Below, piece by piece: positions 9,725 to 17,942 of a DNA stretch of 64,000 bases. Each line of letters begins with the position of its first letter. The stretch's first letter is position 1. The translations under genes were made by a program, and so were the position numbers. Source of the stretch: an uncultured Chloroflexota bacterium (GTDB lineage Bacteria; Chloroflexota; Anaerolineae; Anaerolineales; Anaerolineaceae); the NCBI GenBank assembly GCA_902786265.1, contig CADACE010000011.1:33947-97946 (forward strand). Reading direction: 5' to 3'. The notes below the pieces were generated by a model. That model made no database searches. It saw nothing but the letters and a program-made list of their open reading frames with translations, and was not told the DNA's origin.

Positions 9725-9988
9725 TTATTCTTCCTCAGCGGTGACAATGTTGACACGCTTCTGACCGGTCGGGAGGGTTTCATAAGCAACCGTACCCGCT
9801 ACAGTAGCGAACAAAGTATAATCACTGCCTACACCGACATTCTTACCCGGCTTAATTTTCGTACCGTGCTGGCGAACCAGGATTGTACCGGAAAGAACAG
9901 ACTGACCGCCGAAGCGTTTTACGCCCAGACGCTGTGAATTCGAATCACGACCATTGCGGCTTGAACCGCCACCCTTTTTGTGTGCCAT
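9725..9988 (-). CDS. rpmA: 50S ribosomal protein L27
   Basis: 87 residues starting [20 protein letters not shown] and continuing with the conserved GVKRFGGQ and [15 protein letters not shown]. The N-terminal tail reaches the peptidyl transferase centre. The protein begins directly with the mature sequence and has no cleavable leader of the LQFFASKKG type, which argues against a Bacillota host. The gene follows rplU by 6 nt, so the two are translated from one message. Confidence 0.98.
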   Translation of the reverse strand: MAHKKGGGSSRNGRDSNSQRLGVKRFGGQSVLSGTILVRQHGTKIKPGKNVGVGSDYTLFATVAGTVAYETLPTGQKRVNIVTAEEE

Positions 9989-9994
9989 TTCTAA

Positions 9995-10312
9995 TTACCC
10001 CTTAATTGACTCAATCTTAATACGAGTGTAAACCTGGCGATGGCCGGTCTTTACACGAAAATGTTTCTTCGGGCGATATTTGAAAACTGTAATTTTCGGA
10101 CCCTTTTCCTCACCGACAACAGTACCTTCAACGGTAGCACCCTTCACATAAGGAGCACCGACGGAGACAGCGTCATCATTTACGAAGAGCAGAACATCAT
10201 TCAGATTGACCTTAGAGCCGGCTTCGGCGTCAATCAGGCGGTCCACGACGATGTCTGAACCTTCAACGGCTTTGTACTGCTTGCCGCCGCTTTCAACGAT
10301 TGCGTATTTCAT
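9995..10312 (-). CDS. rplU: 50S ribosomal protein L21
   Basis: 105 residues, MKYAIVESGGKQYKAVEGSD through KITVFKYRPKKHFRVKTGHR, the family signature near the C-terminus. ATG 10312 is preferred over one 15 nt upstream, because the GGAG in that upstream ATGGAG is the ribosome site at correct distance (9 nt). First gene of the operon with rpmA and rpmE, driven by a near-consensus promoter 113 nt upstream. Confidence 0.97.
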   Translation of the reverse strand: MKYAIVESGGKQYKAVEGSDIVVDRLIDAEAGSKVNLNDVLLFVNDDAVSVGAPYVKGATVEGTVVGEEKGPKITVFKYRPKKHFRVKTGHRQVYTRIKIESIKG

Positions 10313-10424
10313 TCCTTTTTTCTCCAATCTTCACTTCACCTTTTTTCCTGCGTCTTTCCGCCGAATCAAGGGGAAGTTGGCTTAAATCAGTTCCTTCACG
10401 GCTGCCCGTTTCGAAACCTTTATT

Positions 10425-10452
10425 ATTATACATAAAACGGTCCGCTTGTCAA
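10425..10452 (-). promoter_or_regulatory. rplU: near-consensus promoter of the rplU operon
   Basis: TTGACA (10452-10447), a 16-nt spacer and a perfect TATAAT (10430-10425) on the minus strand. The start point near 10418 gives a leader of about 105 nt, long enough for ribosomal-protein feedback control, although I see no obvious strong hairpin in it. Confidence 0.85.
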
Positions 10453-10762
10453 CCTGGTTTAAAAAATTCATGCACTTTTCATTAAGCTTTCGGGATTCGG
10501 TTCCGGGTCCGGTTTTGAAAGAAAATTATTTTTCCGTATTTTCATTTGAAAGCCATGGAACATCCTCTATTAAATAGCTTAGATCAGACAGTTATTATTT
10601 TACGAATGAGCCGAAAGAATAAGAGATCCTGAGGGAATAGAAAAATACTCTCCGGCGTTTATGCCTCGAAGCAGCACTCCCCTGGGACGGCTTATAAATT
10701 ATGCCGGGGTGATTGTTCCCTTCGTGTATTTCAACTTGATTTTATCTGTATCCTTTATAAAA
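10453..10762. other. intergenic stretch, no gene recognised
   Basis: 310 nt between the rplU promoter and the terminator of the next minus-strand gene. Both strands lack an open frame with a plausible start and ribosome site, and I see no repeat or RNA structure in it. Confidence 0.5.
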
Positions 10763-10794
10763 AATAACCGCGGCTCAGATGAGCCGCGGTTATT
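10763..10794 (-). terminator. strong rho-independent terminator of the sugar-binding-protein gene
   Basis: A 14-bp perfect stem (10763-10776 with 10781-10794, containing CCGCGGCTC/GAGCCGCGG) with a 4-nt loop. On the minus strand it is followed by a T-rich run, and it lies 22 nt after the stop codon. Confidence 0.9.
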
Positions 10795-10816
10795 TGTGTT
10801 TTATATCAATTATGAA

Positions 10817-11755
10817 TTAGTAAACGGTATTTTCCGGATCAAGCCATTCATTGACATTTTCAGCGGAAACGATGGTTGTCGGGATGACAACGACCGGTTC
10901 AGCTTCGCCGCCCTCGAGGAGGGTGATGGCTGTCTTGATGGCATCGATGACCATGGACGGGCTGTACAGCGCGGAAGCAGCACCGAGGTCAGCATATTCC
11001 GGATCTGCGATCATGCGGAAGTATTCCTGCATACCGCCGCCACCGGTGATGGCTTTGATGTCAGTGCGGCCGGCTTCGGTAATAGCCTGGATCGCGCCGA
11101 TGGAGGTTTCATCATCCATGGAGAACACGGCATCAATCTTCTCATATTTTTCGAGCAAGTCAGCCATATCCTTCAGGCCGTCATCGCGGGTGAAGGCATC
11201 TTCCTGGGATTCAAAGATATTGCTGGTATCGTAACCGATCTCGGTAAGATAATCATAGAAGCCCTGTTTGCGCAGCTGGCAGACGGAACCAGAGGACGGG
11301 ACATCCAGGACCGCGATCACGGCAGCGTCACCGACTTTGTCAGTGATATACTTCGCGGACTGGTAACCCATGTCGTAGTTGTCACCGGTGACTTTGTAGA
11401 TACCTTCGCAGTCGACATCAACATCGAAGTTGACGACCGGGATACCTGCATCGATAACTTCCTGAATAGCGGTTTCCATACCGGACCACTGCGGCCAGGA
11501 GACGACAACATCAGCGCCCCAGGCAACCAGGTCTTCCAGGTTCGCGGCCATTTCAGCTGCGTCAGAAGAAACGGTCATGTTATATTCCAGGTTGTTGTCT
11601 TTGCAGTATTTTTCCGCATAATAAGCAACACCGGCAACCCAGCCATGAGTGACATCAGGGGCAGCAATACCGACTTTGACACCATCAGCGGAAGCAACAG
11701 CAGCAATCGCAAGAACCATAACGACAGCAAGCATCAATGATACAAGTTTCTTCAT
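10817..11755 (-). CDS. sugar ABC transporter substrate-binding protein (RbsB-like)
   Basis: 312 residues. A signal peptide (MKKLVSLMLAVVMVLAIAAV, cleavage after ASA) is followed by VKVGIAAPDVTHGW, the start of a type-I periplasmic-binding fold; EDLVAWGADVVVSWP, NFDVDVD and DAVFSMDDETSIGAIQAI match the Peripla_BP_4/RbsB class, which binds ribose, galactose, xylose or similar sugars, or autoinducer-2. No lipobox is present. No permease or ATPase lies on either side, so this is an orphan or long-distance partner. ATG 11755 has AAAAGGAG 5 nt upstream. A palindrome at its likely transcription start suggests repression by a LacI-type regulator encoded elsewhere. Confidence 0.9.
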   Translation of the reverse strand: MKKLVSLMLAVVMVLAIAAVASADGVKVGIAAPDVTHGWVAGVAYYAEKYCKDNNLEYNMTVSSDAAEMAANLEDLVAWGADVVVSWPQWSGMETAIQEVIDAGIPVVNFDVDVDCEGIYKVTGDNYDMGYQSAKYITDKVGDAAVIAVLDVPSSGSVCQLRKQGFYDYLTEIGYDTSNIFESQEDAFTRDDGLKDMADLLEKYEKIDAVFSMDDETSIGAIQAITEAGRTDIKAITGGGGMQEYFRMIADPEYADLGAASALYSPSMVIDAIKTAITLLEGGEAEPVVVIPTTIVSAENVNEWLDPENTVY

Positions 11756-11793
11756 ATTTTCTCCTTTTGATTTATATCAATGAAAACAATACT

Positions 11794-11810
11794 GTACTGC
11801 ACTCCAGTAC
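11794..11810. promoter_or_regulatory. palindromic operator candidate at the start point of the sugar-binding-protein gene
   Basis: GTACTG (11794-11799) and CAGTAC (11805-11810) form an inverted repeat with a 5-nt centre. It sits a few bases downstream of the -10 box, where a repressor would block initiation. Confidence 0.45.
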
Positions 11811-11816
11811 AATTTC

Positions 11817-11844
11817 ATGCTACCACAAAATCATGAATTGTCAA
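11817..11844 (-). promoter_or_regulatory. promoter of the sugar-binding-protein gene
   Basis: TTGACA (11844-11839), a 16-nt spacer and TAGCAT (11822-11817) on the minus strand. The -10 box is a 4 of 6 match. Confidence 0.5.
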
Positions 11845-11899
11845 TGCTGATTTATTTCCGGATTTATAGGAATTGGCTGTTATCCCAATCTGTTACCCG

Positions 11900-11944
11900 G
11901 AGCAACAGCACCTGATACAAGCTGTATGAGGTGCTGTTGTTCTC
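11900..11944. repeat. palindromic repeat family A, short copy
   Basis: AACAGCACCTGATACA and TGTATGAGGTGCTGTT form a hairpin with a 3-nt loop and one mismatch. The same core, CAGCACCTGATAC, occurs in the longer copies at 60399-60466 and 63101-63166. It lies between the promoter of the sugar-binding-protein gene and the 3' end of the DUF6273 gene. Confidence 0.8.
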
Positions 11945-11980
11945 CTGAATGGAGTGAGTCTGGGAACCTGTCCCCGTGAC

Positions 11981-13696
11981 TCACTTGATCTTTATGACCG
12001 GGCGGACGCAGTCCTCTGAACTGTACACGTAGATCCCGTTTGTATGGATCGTCCCGTCGGTATAGACATAAGCCGCGTTTTGGATATCAAACCCGTTATC
12101 CCGAAGCCACCAGTTTGCGAAACCGTCTTCCGTATCAGCTCCCCGGCCGGAAGCATAGGCGGTCACTTCAACCCGGCGGCTTTCATCGGAATCAAAATAT
12201 TGACCGGCCTCTTCTACGCTCAAAAGGTATACGAAATCCTCCGTATCGGGGCTTCCGGAATTCGAAATATTCACAGTCTGCAGACGTGCCTGTTCCTCCG
12301 CGGAAAAAGCGTCATTATAAAATATATCGTTCAGCCAATGCCGCAAGTCGCTGTTTTCCCAGTCCGTCCCCTCCGGGTCATCATGATATGAATGAACATC
12401 CAGAGCGTAACGGCTTATCAGCGTCATCGTATCATCCTCACGGTCAAGAATGATCCATTCGATCGGCTCTCTGCCGTTATCCAGGTTATTATCCTGCTCA
12501 TATTGACCGAATTCAAAGACCGAACCTACCACATAGAGCTCTTTTTCTTTATCCTTTTGTTCGGCTAATAATTGTTCTGCCTCGGAAGCCTTTTCACTGC
12601 TGTCCCTATAGGCATTCAGGGCTGAAAACGCGGCTGCTGCTTCTTCATATTTTTTCTCGTTCAGCAATCTGACAGCGATCTGATAATCTCTTTCAACGAT
12701 AGCCAGCTCACATTCCTGGATCTTGCCCTTGCTGTCCATAAACCCGTTTAATTCGGCAAACAGTTCAGCCGCCTCAGTATATTCCCCTTTTCTCATTAGA
12801 TCGGAAGCGCGATTGTATTTCGATAACGGGATTATGCCAAATATCATACCGCAGGCGATGGCAATCGCCAGCAGCACCCCGGCTCCGATCAAAAATGACC
12901 GTTTCTGCCGGGCAGAAGCAATTTTTTCCATATCGGAAATCAGATTGCGGCACAGATCAGCTTTCTGCCCCGCATCTTTCCATTCCCGAATGGAATTATA
13001 TTGTTCAAAAGCATCCTGAAGCTGTTGGATATTCGTACATTCCAAAGGATTCGGGGCATCCTCGTAAATTTTATCTTTGCGCGCCGTCTCGGCTTTTTCG
13101 ATGCAGATGCTCCGTTTTTCAACCGAATCTTTATATCCGTTAAGGCACGCATATGCATCCGCGGCCGCCTGCCAGCCTTGTTCATCCGCTGCTTCAGCCA
13201 TTAATGATTCAGCTTTATCATAAAGCGAATTCTGCTTATCGGACTCCAGCTTTTCAAGACATTGCTGCGACAGCTGTTCAGAATCGCGGTATGCAGAAAT
13301 CTGGCGGAACATCTCAGCAGCGACAACCAAATCGGTTTCATCTTTCGCGCCGATCATCCGCTGTTTTGCGCGGAGGTAATAATTTTCATAAGGCGCTTGT
13401 TTCAGGAATGTTTTAATTCCCGGCTCCGAATAATACAAAGCGTATTTGTAATTATCCGACCCGGTATAGACTGATTCCGTATAAAGCAGGTCATTCGGTT
13501 CTTTCAGATGATATTCGGCGAGCAGTTTTCCAAGGTATGCGGGTCCATATCCCGGAAGCAAATGAAGGACATAATTACAGCATTCATCAGCCTGCTGAAA
13601 ATCACCGGACTGCAGGAACGCATTCATCCGCGCTAAAACAACGTTTATCTCACTATAATCTCTGCCTGCGTAATTATTTTCCACTTGATTTTCCAT
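11981..13696 (-). CDS. TPR-like membrane protein with extracytoplasmic DUF6273 domain
   Basis: 571 residues. The N-terminal 260 residues are helical and TPR-like (LQSGDFQQADECCNYVLHLL, AEMFRQISAYRDSEQLSQQC). One transmembrane helix follows near residues 265-292 (FLIGAGVLLAIAIACGMIFG), then further short TPR-like repeats (AAELFAELNGFMDSKGKIQE). From about 395 comes a DUF6273 domain: FEFGQYEQDN, EPIEWIILDRE, YALDVHSYHD, LRHWLNDIFYNDAFS, WWLRDNGF and the terminal CVRPVIKIK. DUF6273 is related to formylglycine-enzyme-like folds and is common in gut Clostridia and Anaerolineae; its job is unknown. The gene stands alone. Topology would place the repeats on one side of the membrane and DUF6273 on the other. 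Confidence 0.8.
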   Translation of the reverse strand: MENQVENNYAGRDYSEINVVLARMNAFLQSGDFQQADECCNYVLHLLPGYGPAYLGKLLAEYHLKEPNDLLYTESVYTGSDNYKYALYYSEPGIKTFLKQAPYENYYLRAKQRMIGAKDETDLVVAAEMFRQISAYRDSEQLSQQCLEKLESDKQNSLYDKAESLMAEAADEQGWQAAADAYACLNGYKDSVEKRSICIEKAETARKDKIYEDAPNPLECTNIQQLQDAFEQYNSIREWKDAGQKADLCRNLISDMEKIASARQKRSFLIGAGVLLAIAIACGMIFGIIPLSKYNRASDLMRKGEYTEAAELFAELNGFMDSKGKIQECELAIVERDYQIAVRLLNEKKYEEAAAAFSALNAYRDSSEKASEAEQLLAEQKDKEKELYVVGSVFEFGQYEQDNNLDNGREPIEWIILDREDDTMTLISRYALDVHSYHDDPEGTDWENSDLRHWLNDIFYNDAFSAEEQARLQTVNISNSGSPDTEDFVYLLSVEEAGQYFDSDESRRVEVTAYASGRGADTEDGFANWWLRDNGFDIQNAAYVYTDGTIHTNGIYVYSSEDCVRPVIKIK

Positions 13697-13775
13697 CCTG
13701 ATACCAGCGGTTTTTGTTTTAATTGTGCAACAAGTATATCATAATTAGAAACAGAATGATCCGTACAAGCCCGTT

Positions 13776-14453
13776 TCAGATTTTGAACGCCTTATCGACA
13801 GGCAGGGAACAGATGATTGCCTGCGCCTCGGAACGAATGCCATGCTCCGAATTAATGCTTTCCAGAATCGCGTCTCTCAATGAGCTCGGCGCAAGGATCG
13901 CAATGATCTCTTTTTCCGGATCGAGATGGATCCCGAAATTATCCTCAAACTGCTCCGCACCCATCATACGTGAACGGATCACGGTTCCTCCGGTAGCGCC
14001 GGCTTTCCGTGCTGTCTGCATGACGACATCCGTATACCCCTGCTTGACGGCTGCCAGCAGCAGGCTGTGATCAAATTCATTTTTCATTTTTTCCTCTTTT
14101 TCAGGGAAGGGTAACTCCTCTGCCCCTTCGATCAAAGCTGTTGAGATCAGGTTATTCACCGCGGACAAATGCAGCTGCATCATCAGACCTCTGCTGCGGC
14201 TGATTTCCCACAATCCGGCATCAATAGCGCTGGTAAGGCTCAATACGGCTTTCCGTGTTCCCATACTGAGAATAACGTCTTTTTCTTTATTGTTCAGTCC
14301 CAGCACATCCAGCATTTCAGAAGTCGCGGTGCCGACACCGGTAAACTCCAGATGGAAATTCACCTGATGGCGGTTAAAAAATTGCACAAGTTTTTTACCC
14401 TTACCCCGTTCAAGTATTGTAATGAGCAGCTCGACCCGATTGTAATCGTCCAT
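13776..14453 (-). CDS. tandem PII-like signalling protein
   Basis: 225 residues made of two PII/ferredoxin-like units. The first (7-100) begins VELLITILERGKGKKLVQFF; the second (about 130-225) begins LLLAAVKQGYTDVVMQTARK and contains GATGGTVIRSR, the PII-type nucleotide-binding turn. Neither T-loop carries the uridylylation tyrosine of GlnB. PII proteins sense ATP/ADP and 2-oxoglutarate and bind membrane transporters. Its gene follows the DUF1538 gene by 26 nt and is surely co-transcribed; that pairing suggests it gates the DUF1538 membrane protein. A GGAAG ribosome site precedes ATG 14453. Confidence 0.8.
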   Translation of the reverse strand: MDDYNRVELLITILERGKGKKLVQFFNRHQVNFHLEFTGVGTATSEMLDVLGLNNKEKDVILSMGTRKAVLSLTSAIDAGLWEISRSRGLMMQLHLSAVNNLISTALIEGAEELPFPEKEEKMKNEFDHSLLLAAVKQGYTDVVMQTARKAGATGGTVIRSRMMGAEQFEDNFGIHLDPEKEIIAILAPSSLRDAILESINSEHGIRSEAQAIICSLPVDKAFKI

Positions 14454-14479
14454 GGTTCACTTCCGTTTTCCAGATTTTC

Positions 14480-15985
14480 TTAGTAATACACGATGGTATC
14501 AGGCACAATACGCATGGCCTCTGTCTTTTGCTTCCGGCGCTGACGCTGACGGATGCTGCTGTAAAGACCGATACTCTGAATGGTGATCAGAGGTGTCATC
14601 GCTACCATGGCTACAATGCCAAAGGCGTCCGTCATGATATTCCCGCCCAGAGCGGTACAGGCACCAACCGCGAAAGGCAAAATAAAAGTCGAGGTCATCG
14701 GACCGCTCGCCACACCGCCGGAGTCAAAGGCGACGGATGTATAGAGGGAGGGTACAAAGAAACTGATCACCAGAGACAGCGCGTATCCGGCATAAAGGAA
14801 AGGCTGAATCGGAATACCGGTCAAGACCCGCAGCATGGAGATCCCTACAGAAACAGCCACGCCGATCGAAAGCCCCAGCCCGATGGACCTTTGTGAGATC
14901 GCGCCGTTTGATATTTCTTCCACCTGTTTTTTCAAAACGACCACCGCAGGTTCCGCCGCCACGACAAAATAACCGAACAGCGCGCCGACCGGTATCAGCA
15001 ACGCTTTCCGATCCGAGGCAGCGATGATAGACCCGATCAAATTTCCCGCGGGCATAAAACCGACATTCGCGGCGGTAAGGAACATCACCAGCCCCGTATA
15101 GGTATAGATCATCCCGATGATGATCCGGATCATCTGATGCTTCCGAAAACGACGGAAGATAGCCTGGAACAGGACGAACATCACAATGATCGGGGAAAAT
15201 GCCATTCCGACTTCCTTTGCAAAAATCGGGAGACCGTTAATGATCGCTGTCAGGGCATCTTTTGTGGAAACGATCTCAGCGATCTCCACAGGCGTAGTCG
15301 TTGCTTCGGGAGAATAGAAAATGCTCAGGATCAGGACAGAAATGATCGGTCCGATGCTGCATAAGGCGACCAGACCGAAACTGTCTGTCCTGGTGTTTTT
15401 ATCACTGTTGATAACAGCCAGACCGGCTCCCATCGCCATAATAAACGGCACAGTGACCGGTCCCGTGGTAACGCCGCCGGAGTCAAAAGCCGCGGGAATA
15501 AAAGAGGCCGGAGCAAAAGAAGCCAGAATAAAAACCATCGAATAGAATATCAGAAACAGCCTGGTCAGCTTCCACCGCACCCGGATGCGCAGCATGGCAA
15601 CAGCCAGAAAAAATCCGACGCCCAGGGCTACCGAAAAGATCAGTGTCATATTCGGAATGGACGGGATCTGTTCCGCCAGAACCGAAAGATCCGGTTCTGC
15701 AATCGTGATGATCGTCCCCAATATAAAACATAAAATCAGCGGGATCCAGATTTTTTTTGCTTTGCTCATCTCTGCCCCGATACCCTCTCCCAGAGGAGTC
15801 ATCGACATACCGGCTCCGAGCGTAAACAAAGCCATACCGAAAATCAAAAACACGGCACCGAAGAGAAACAATACCAGCACCCCGGAATTGAAAGGCGCGA
15901 TCGAGACACTCAAAACAAGAACAATGCCGAAAATCGGCAGGACACTGCTGACAGATTCGAGAATTTTTTCTTTGAGCTGATCCAA
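14480..15985 (-). CDS. DUF1538 integral membrane protein, likely transporter
   Basis: 501 residues with about twelve hydrophobic helices and an internal duplication: the signature FDSGG occurs at 167-171 (followed by VTTGPVTVPFIMAMGAG) and again near 417 (followed by VASGPMTSTFILPFAVGA). Such inverted or direct halves are typical of secondary transporters. The start is TTG at 15985, five bases after GGAGG; an upstream TATAAT lies at about 16004-16009. DUF1538 proteins occur with PII-like partners, and here the tandem PII gene follows directly. The substrate is unknown. Confidence 0.8.
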   Translation of the reverse strand: MDQLKEKILESVSSVLPIFGIVLVLSVSIAPFNSGVLVLFLFGAVFLIFGMALFTLGAGMSMTPLGEGIGAEMSKAKKIWIPLILCFILGTIITIAEPDLSVLAEQIPSIPNMTLIFSVALGVGFFLAVAMLRIRVRWKLTRLFLIFYSMVFILASFAPASFIPAAFDSGGVTTGPVTVPFIMAMGAGLAVINSDKNTRTDSFGLVALCSIGPIISVLILSIFYSPEATTTPVEIAEIVSTKDALTAIINGLPIFAKEVGMAFSPIIVMFVLFQAIFRRFRKHQMIRIIIGMIYTYTGLVMFLTAANVGFMPAGNLIGSIIAASDRKALLIPVGALFGYFVVAAEPAVVVLKKQVEEISNGAISQRSIGLGLSIGVAVSVGISMLRVLTGIPIQPFLYAGYALSLVISFFVPSLYTSVAFDSGGVASGPMTSTFILPFAVGACTALGGNIMTDAFGIVAMVAMTPLITIQSIGLYSSIRQRQRRKQKTEAMRIVPDTIVYY

Positions 15986-16125
15986 AACAACCTCCGGCTT
16001 CCATTATAACGGATGATATCCGATTTAGGGCTCATTAGGGATTAGATTTCAGGATGCATTATGGGATCCGGGAGAAGAGAATATGTAAAATCAATATTGT
16101 TTTTCTCAATTGTCAGGTTTTTCGA

Positions 16126-16137
16126 TATAATAGAACC
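16126..16137 (+). promoter_or_regulatory. TATAAT box 6 nt before a start codon (leaderless candidate)
   Basis: TATAAT occupies 16126-16131 and the ATG begins at 16138. Between them is only AGAACC, with no Shine-Dalgarno sequence. If this is the -10 box, transcription starts at or next to the A of the ATG. A good -35 box is not visible. Confidence 0.45.
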
Positions 16138-17412
16138 ATGAATCGGAAAACAATAATCATACTGATATCTTTTATTTTTGTCCTGTCGATCATAGCCGGA
16201 TGCAATTTGCCGTCCGAAAAAGACAAAGCAGCCGGTTATTTGCGTCAGACCGCGACAGCGGAGGCAATTGAATACCTTGTCCAAACAGCACAGGCTGAAA
16301 TTGCTTTTGTCCCCGAAACACAGGCAGAGACTGTGCAGGACGAAGAAGGTGATGAAGGGATGATCTCCCGGCCTTCATCCTCAGAAGCTGAATCGCAGCC
16401 CGAATCGACAGCGGAGCCGACCGCGACGCCCGATCCCAACCGGGAACCGCCCGAGCTTCCCGCGGTCTTTGAAACCGACCTGCTGCACAAACTTGACACA
16501 CCCCATACGTACGAAGAAGATACATGTAAGGCGATCAAAAACCGCTGGGGAGAAGGCAAAGCGGAACCGGGCACGGTTGTGATGGCAATCATGTACCACA
16601 GCATTATCCGCGGTGAGGACACCAGCAGCATTTCCGACCCGATCCTGAGAGCGAACACGGTAACCATTGACCAGCATAAACAGCTCATCCGCAATCTCTA
16701 TGACCAGGGATTTACCGCCATCAATACGGAACAGTTTATTGCCTTCATGGAGAGCAATGAATATATCCCGGCACGTTCTGTCCTGCTGATACAGGATGAC
16801 CGGCGCCATGAAGATAATTACCTTGAGCACTTCAAACCTTATTATGATGAATGGGGCTGGCAGGTCATCAACGGCTGGATCAGTTCCGATAACACGACAC
16901 AGGAGCTCTGGGAAGAAAATGAACGGATGGAAGAGATCGGTTTGGTGGACCATCAGGCACACGGTGTTGTCCATAACATCAACATGGGCAATGATTCCAG
17001 CGACGAATTCCTGATCGGCGAACTCAAAGGCAGCAAAGACGCGATCGAAGCGCACTTTCACAAAACGCCCCGTGCCATCATCTGGCCGGGAGGCGGGTAC
17101 GGTTCACGGCCGATTGAAATTGCCAAGGAATACGGATATAAAGTCGGCTTCACCACACATCCCCGCGGTCCGGTGATGTATAACTGGATCCCGCTGTGTG
17201 ATGTGAATGACAACGCAAGACCCGCGTACCGGATGGACGGGAACATGGACCCGCTCTTCGTGATCCCGCGCTATTGGGACACGGACGCATCGGAGCATGT
17301 GGACACTGTCCGCCAAATCGGCAAAGCAGCCAAAGAATATTATTATTCCATCCGCCCCATCGAGCTGGAATACTACGACATTGTTTGCAAACCGGTTCTT
17401 GGAGATCTATAG
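16138..17412 (+). CDS. polysaccharide deacetylase-like lipoprotein
   Basis: 424 residues from ATG 16138; a longer frame upstream is rejected because the lipoprotein signal peptide starts here (MNRKTIIILISFIFVLSIIA, then GC as lipobox). A Ser/Glu/Pro/Thr linker (TAEPTATPDPN) leads to a catalytic fold with AIMYHSI, SVLLIQDDRR (Asp-Asp of the NodB metal site), DHQAHGVVHN and RAIIWPGGGYG, the order seen in polysaccharide deacetylases. It would act outside the cytoplasmic membrane on wall or exopolysaccharide N-acetyl groups. The TFDDG of canonical enzymes is changed to IQDDR, so activity is not certain. The neighbours are two wall-peptidase lipoproteins. Confidence 0.75.
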   Translation: MNRKTIIILISFIFVLSIIAGCNLPSEKDKAAGYLRQTATAEAIEYLVQTAQAEIAFVPETQAETVQDEEGDEGMISRPSSSEAESQPESTAEPTATPDPNREPPELPAVFETDLLHKLDTPHTYEEDTCKAIKNRWGEGKAEPGTVVMAIMYHSIIRGEDTSSISDPILRANTVTIDQHKQLIRNLYDQGFTAINTEQFIAFMESNEYIPARSVLLIQDDRRHEDNYLEHFKPYYDEWGWQVINGWISSDNTTQELWEENERMEEIGLVDHQAHGVVHNINMGNDSSDEFLIGELKGSKDAIEAHFHKTPRAIIWPGGGYGSRPIEIAKEYGYKVGFTTHPRGPVMYNWIPLCDVNDNARPAYRMDGNMDPLFVIPRYWDTDASEHVDTVRQIGKAAKEYYYSIRPIELEYYDIVCKPVLGDL

Positions 17413-17415
17413 TCA

Positions 17416-17443
17416 GGGATTAAGGATTAGGGATTAGGGATTA
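17416..17443. repeat. GGGATTA heptamer tandem repeat
   Basis: Four consecutive heptamers: GGGATTA, AGGATTA, GGGATTA, GGGATTA. It starts 4 nt after the deacetylase-like gene ends. A single GGGATTA also sits near 16037. Confidence 0.85.
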
Positions 17444-17497
17444 GTGGTTTGGATTCAGAGGAATTAGGGCAGGATGTAATGCCTGCAGACCATGCCA

Positions 17498-17525
17498 TTT
17501 CTTATTTCTTACTTCTTATTTCTTA
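17498..17525. repeat. TTTCTTA heptamer tandem repeat, short array
   Basis: Four heptamers, the third starting with C instead of T, located about 20 nt before the HIT-family start codon. The same unit is repeated nine times at 48318-48380. Confidence 0.85.
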
Positions 17526-17544
17526 TTTTTAATGGAGGGTTTAT

Positions 17545-17892
17545 ATGGCAGAAGATTGTATTTTTTGTAAAATTGCGAATCATCAGATTCCATCAGACTT
17601 TGTTTATGAAGATGACCTTGTCGTCGCTTTCCGGGATCTGAGCCCGGTCGCGCCGACCCATATTTTGATCGTCCCGAAGGAACATAAACTGAATCTTTCA
17701 GAATACGGGAAAGAAGATGAACAGCTTCTCGGACATATCCTCACGACCACTGCTCACATTGCCCGCGAGCTCGGTCTGGAAGAAAGCGGATACCGGGTCA
17801 TCACAAATACCGGTCCGGATGCCGGGCAGTCCGTTATGCACACGCATTTCCATCTTCTGGGCGGACGGAAACTGAATTTCGACAAACAATAA
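17545..17892 (+). CDS. HIT-family nucleotide hydrolase
   Basis: 115 residues with the histidine triad HTHFHLLGG (His99, His101, His103) and the N-terminal zinc-type CIFCKI (Cys5, Cys8). The family (HinT-like) hydrolyses nucleoside phosphoramidates and acyl-adenylates in the cytoplasm. The length is typical. GGAGG lies 6 nt before ATG 17545. The gene sits between two envelope lipoprotein genes but has no evident link with them; a hairpin follows it. Confidence 0.95.
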   Translation: MAEDCIFCKIANHQIPSDFVYEDDLVVAFRDLSPVAPTHILIVPKEHKLNLSEYGKEDEQLLGHILTTTAHIARELGLEESGYRVITNTGPDAGQSVMHTHFHLLGGRKLNFDKQ

Positions 17893-17903
17893 GAGCATAA
17901 ATA

Positions 17904-17930
17904 CCGCGGAGGTTCATTGAACCTCTGCGG
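17904..17930 (+). terminator. hairpin between the HIT gene and the first M23 lipoprotein
   Basis: CCGCGGAGGTTC (17904-17915) and GAACCTCTGCGG (17919-17930) pair with one mismatch and a 3-nt loop. The tail ATTTCTC is poor in T, so this may be a weak terminator or an mRNA-stabilising hairpin. Confidence 0.5.
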
Positions 17931-17942
17931 ATTTCTCACTGC

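Noticed and set aside
10661..11740. 359-codon plus-strand frame opposite the sugar-binding-protein gene
   Set aside because: Antisense shadow; the minus-strand product has a clear signal peptide and fold.
13001..13474. Several plus-strand frames opposite the DUF6273 gene
   Set aside because: Antisense shadows of a gene with clear TPR-like and DUF6273 content.
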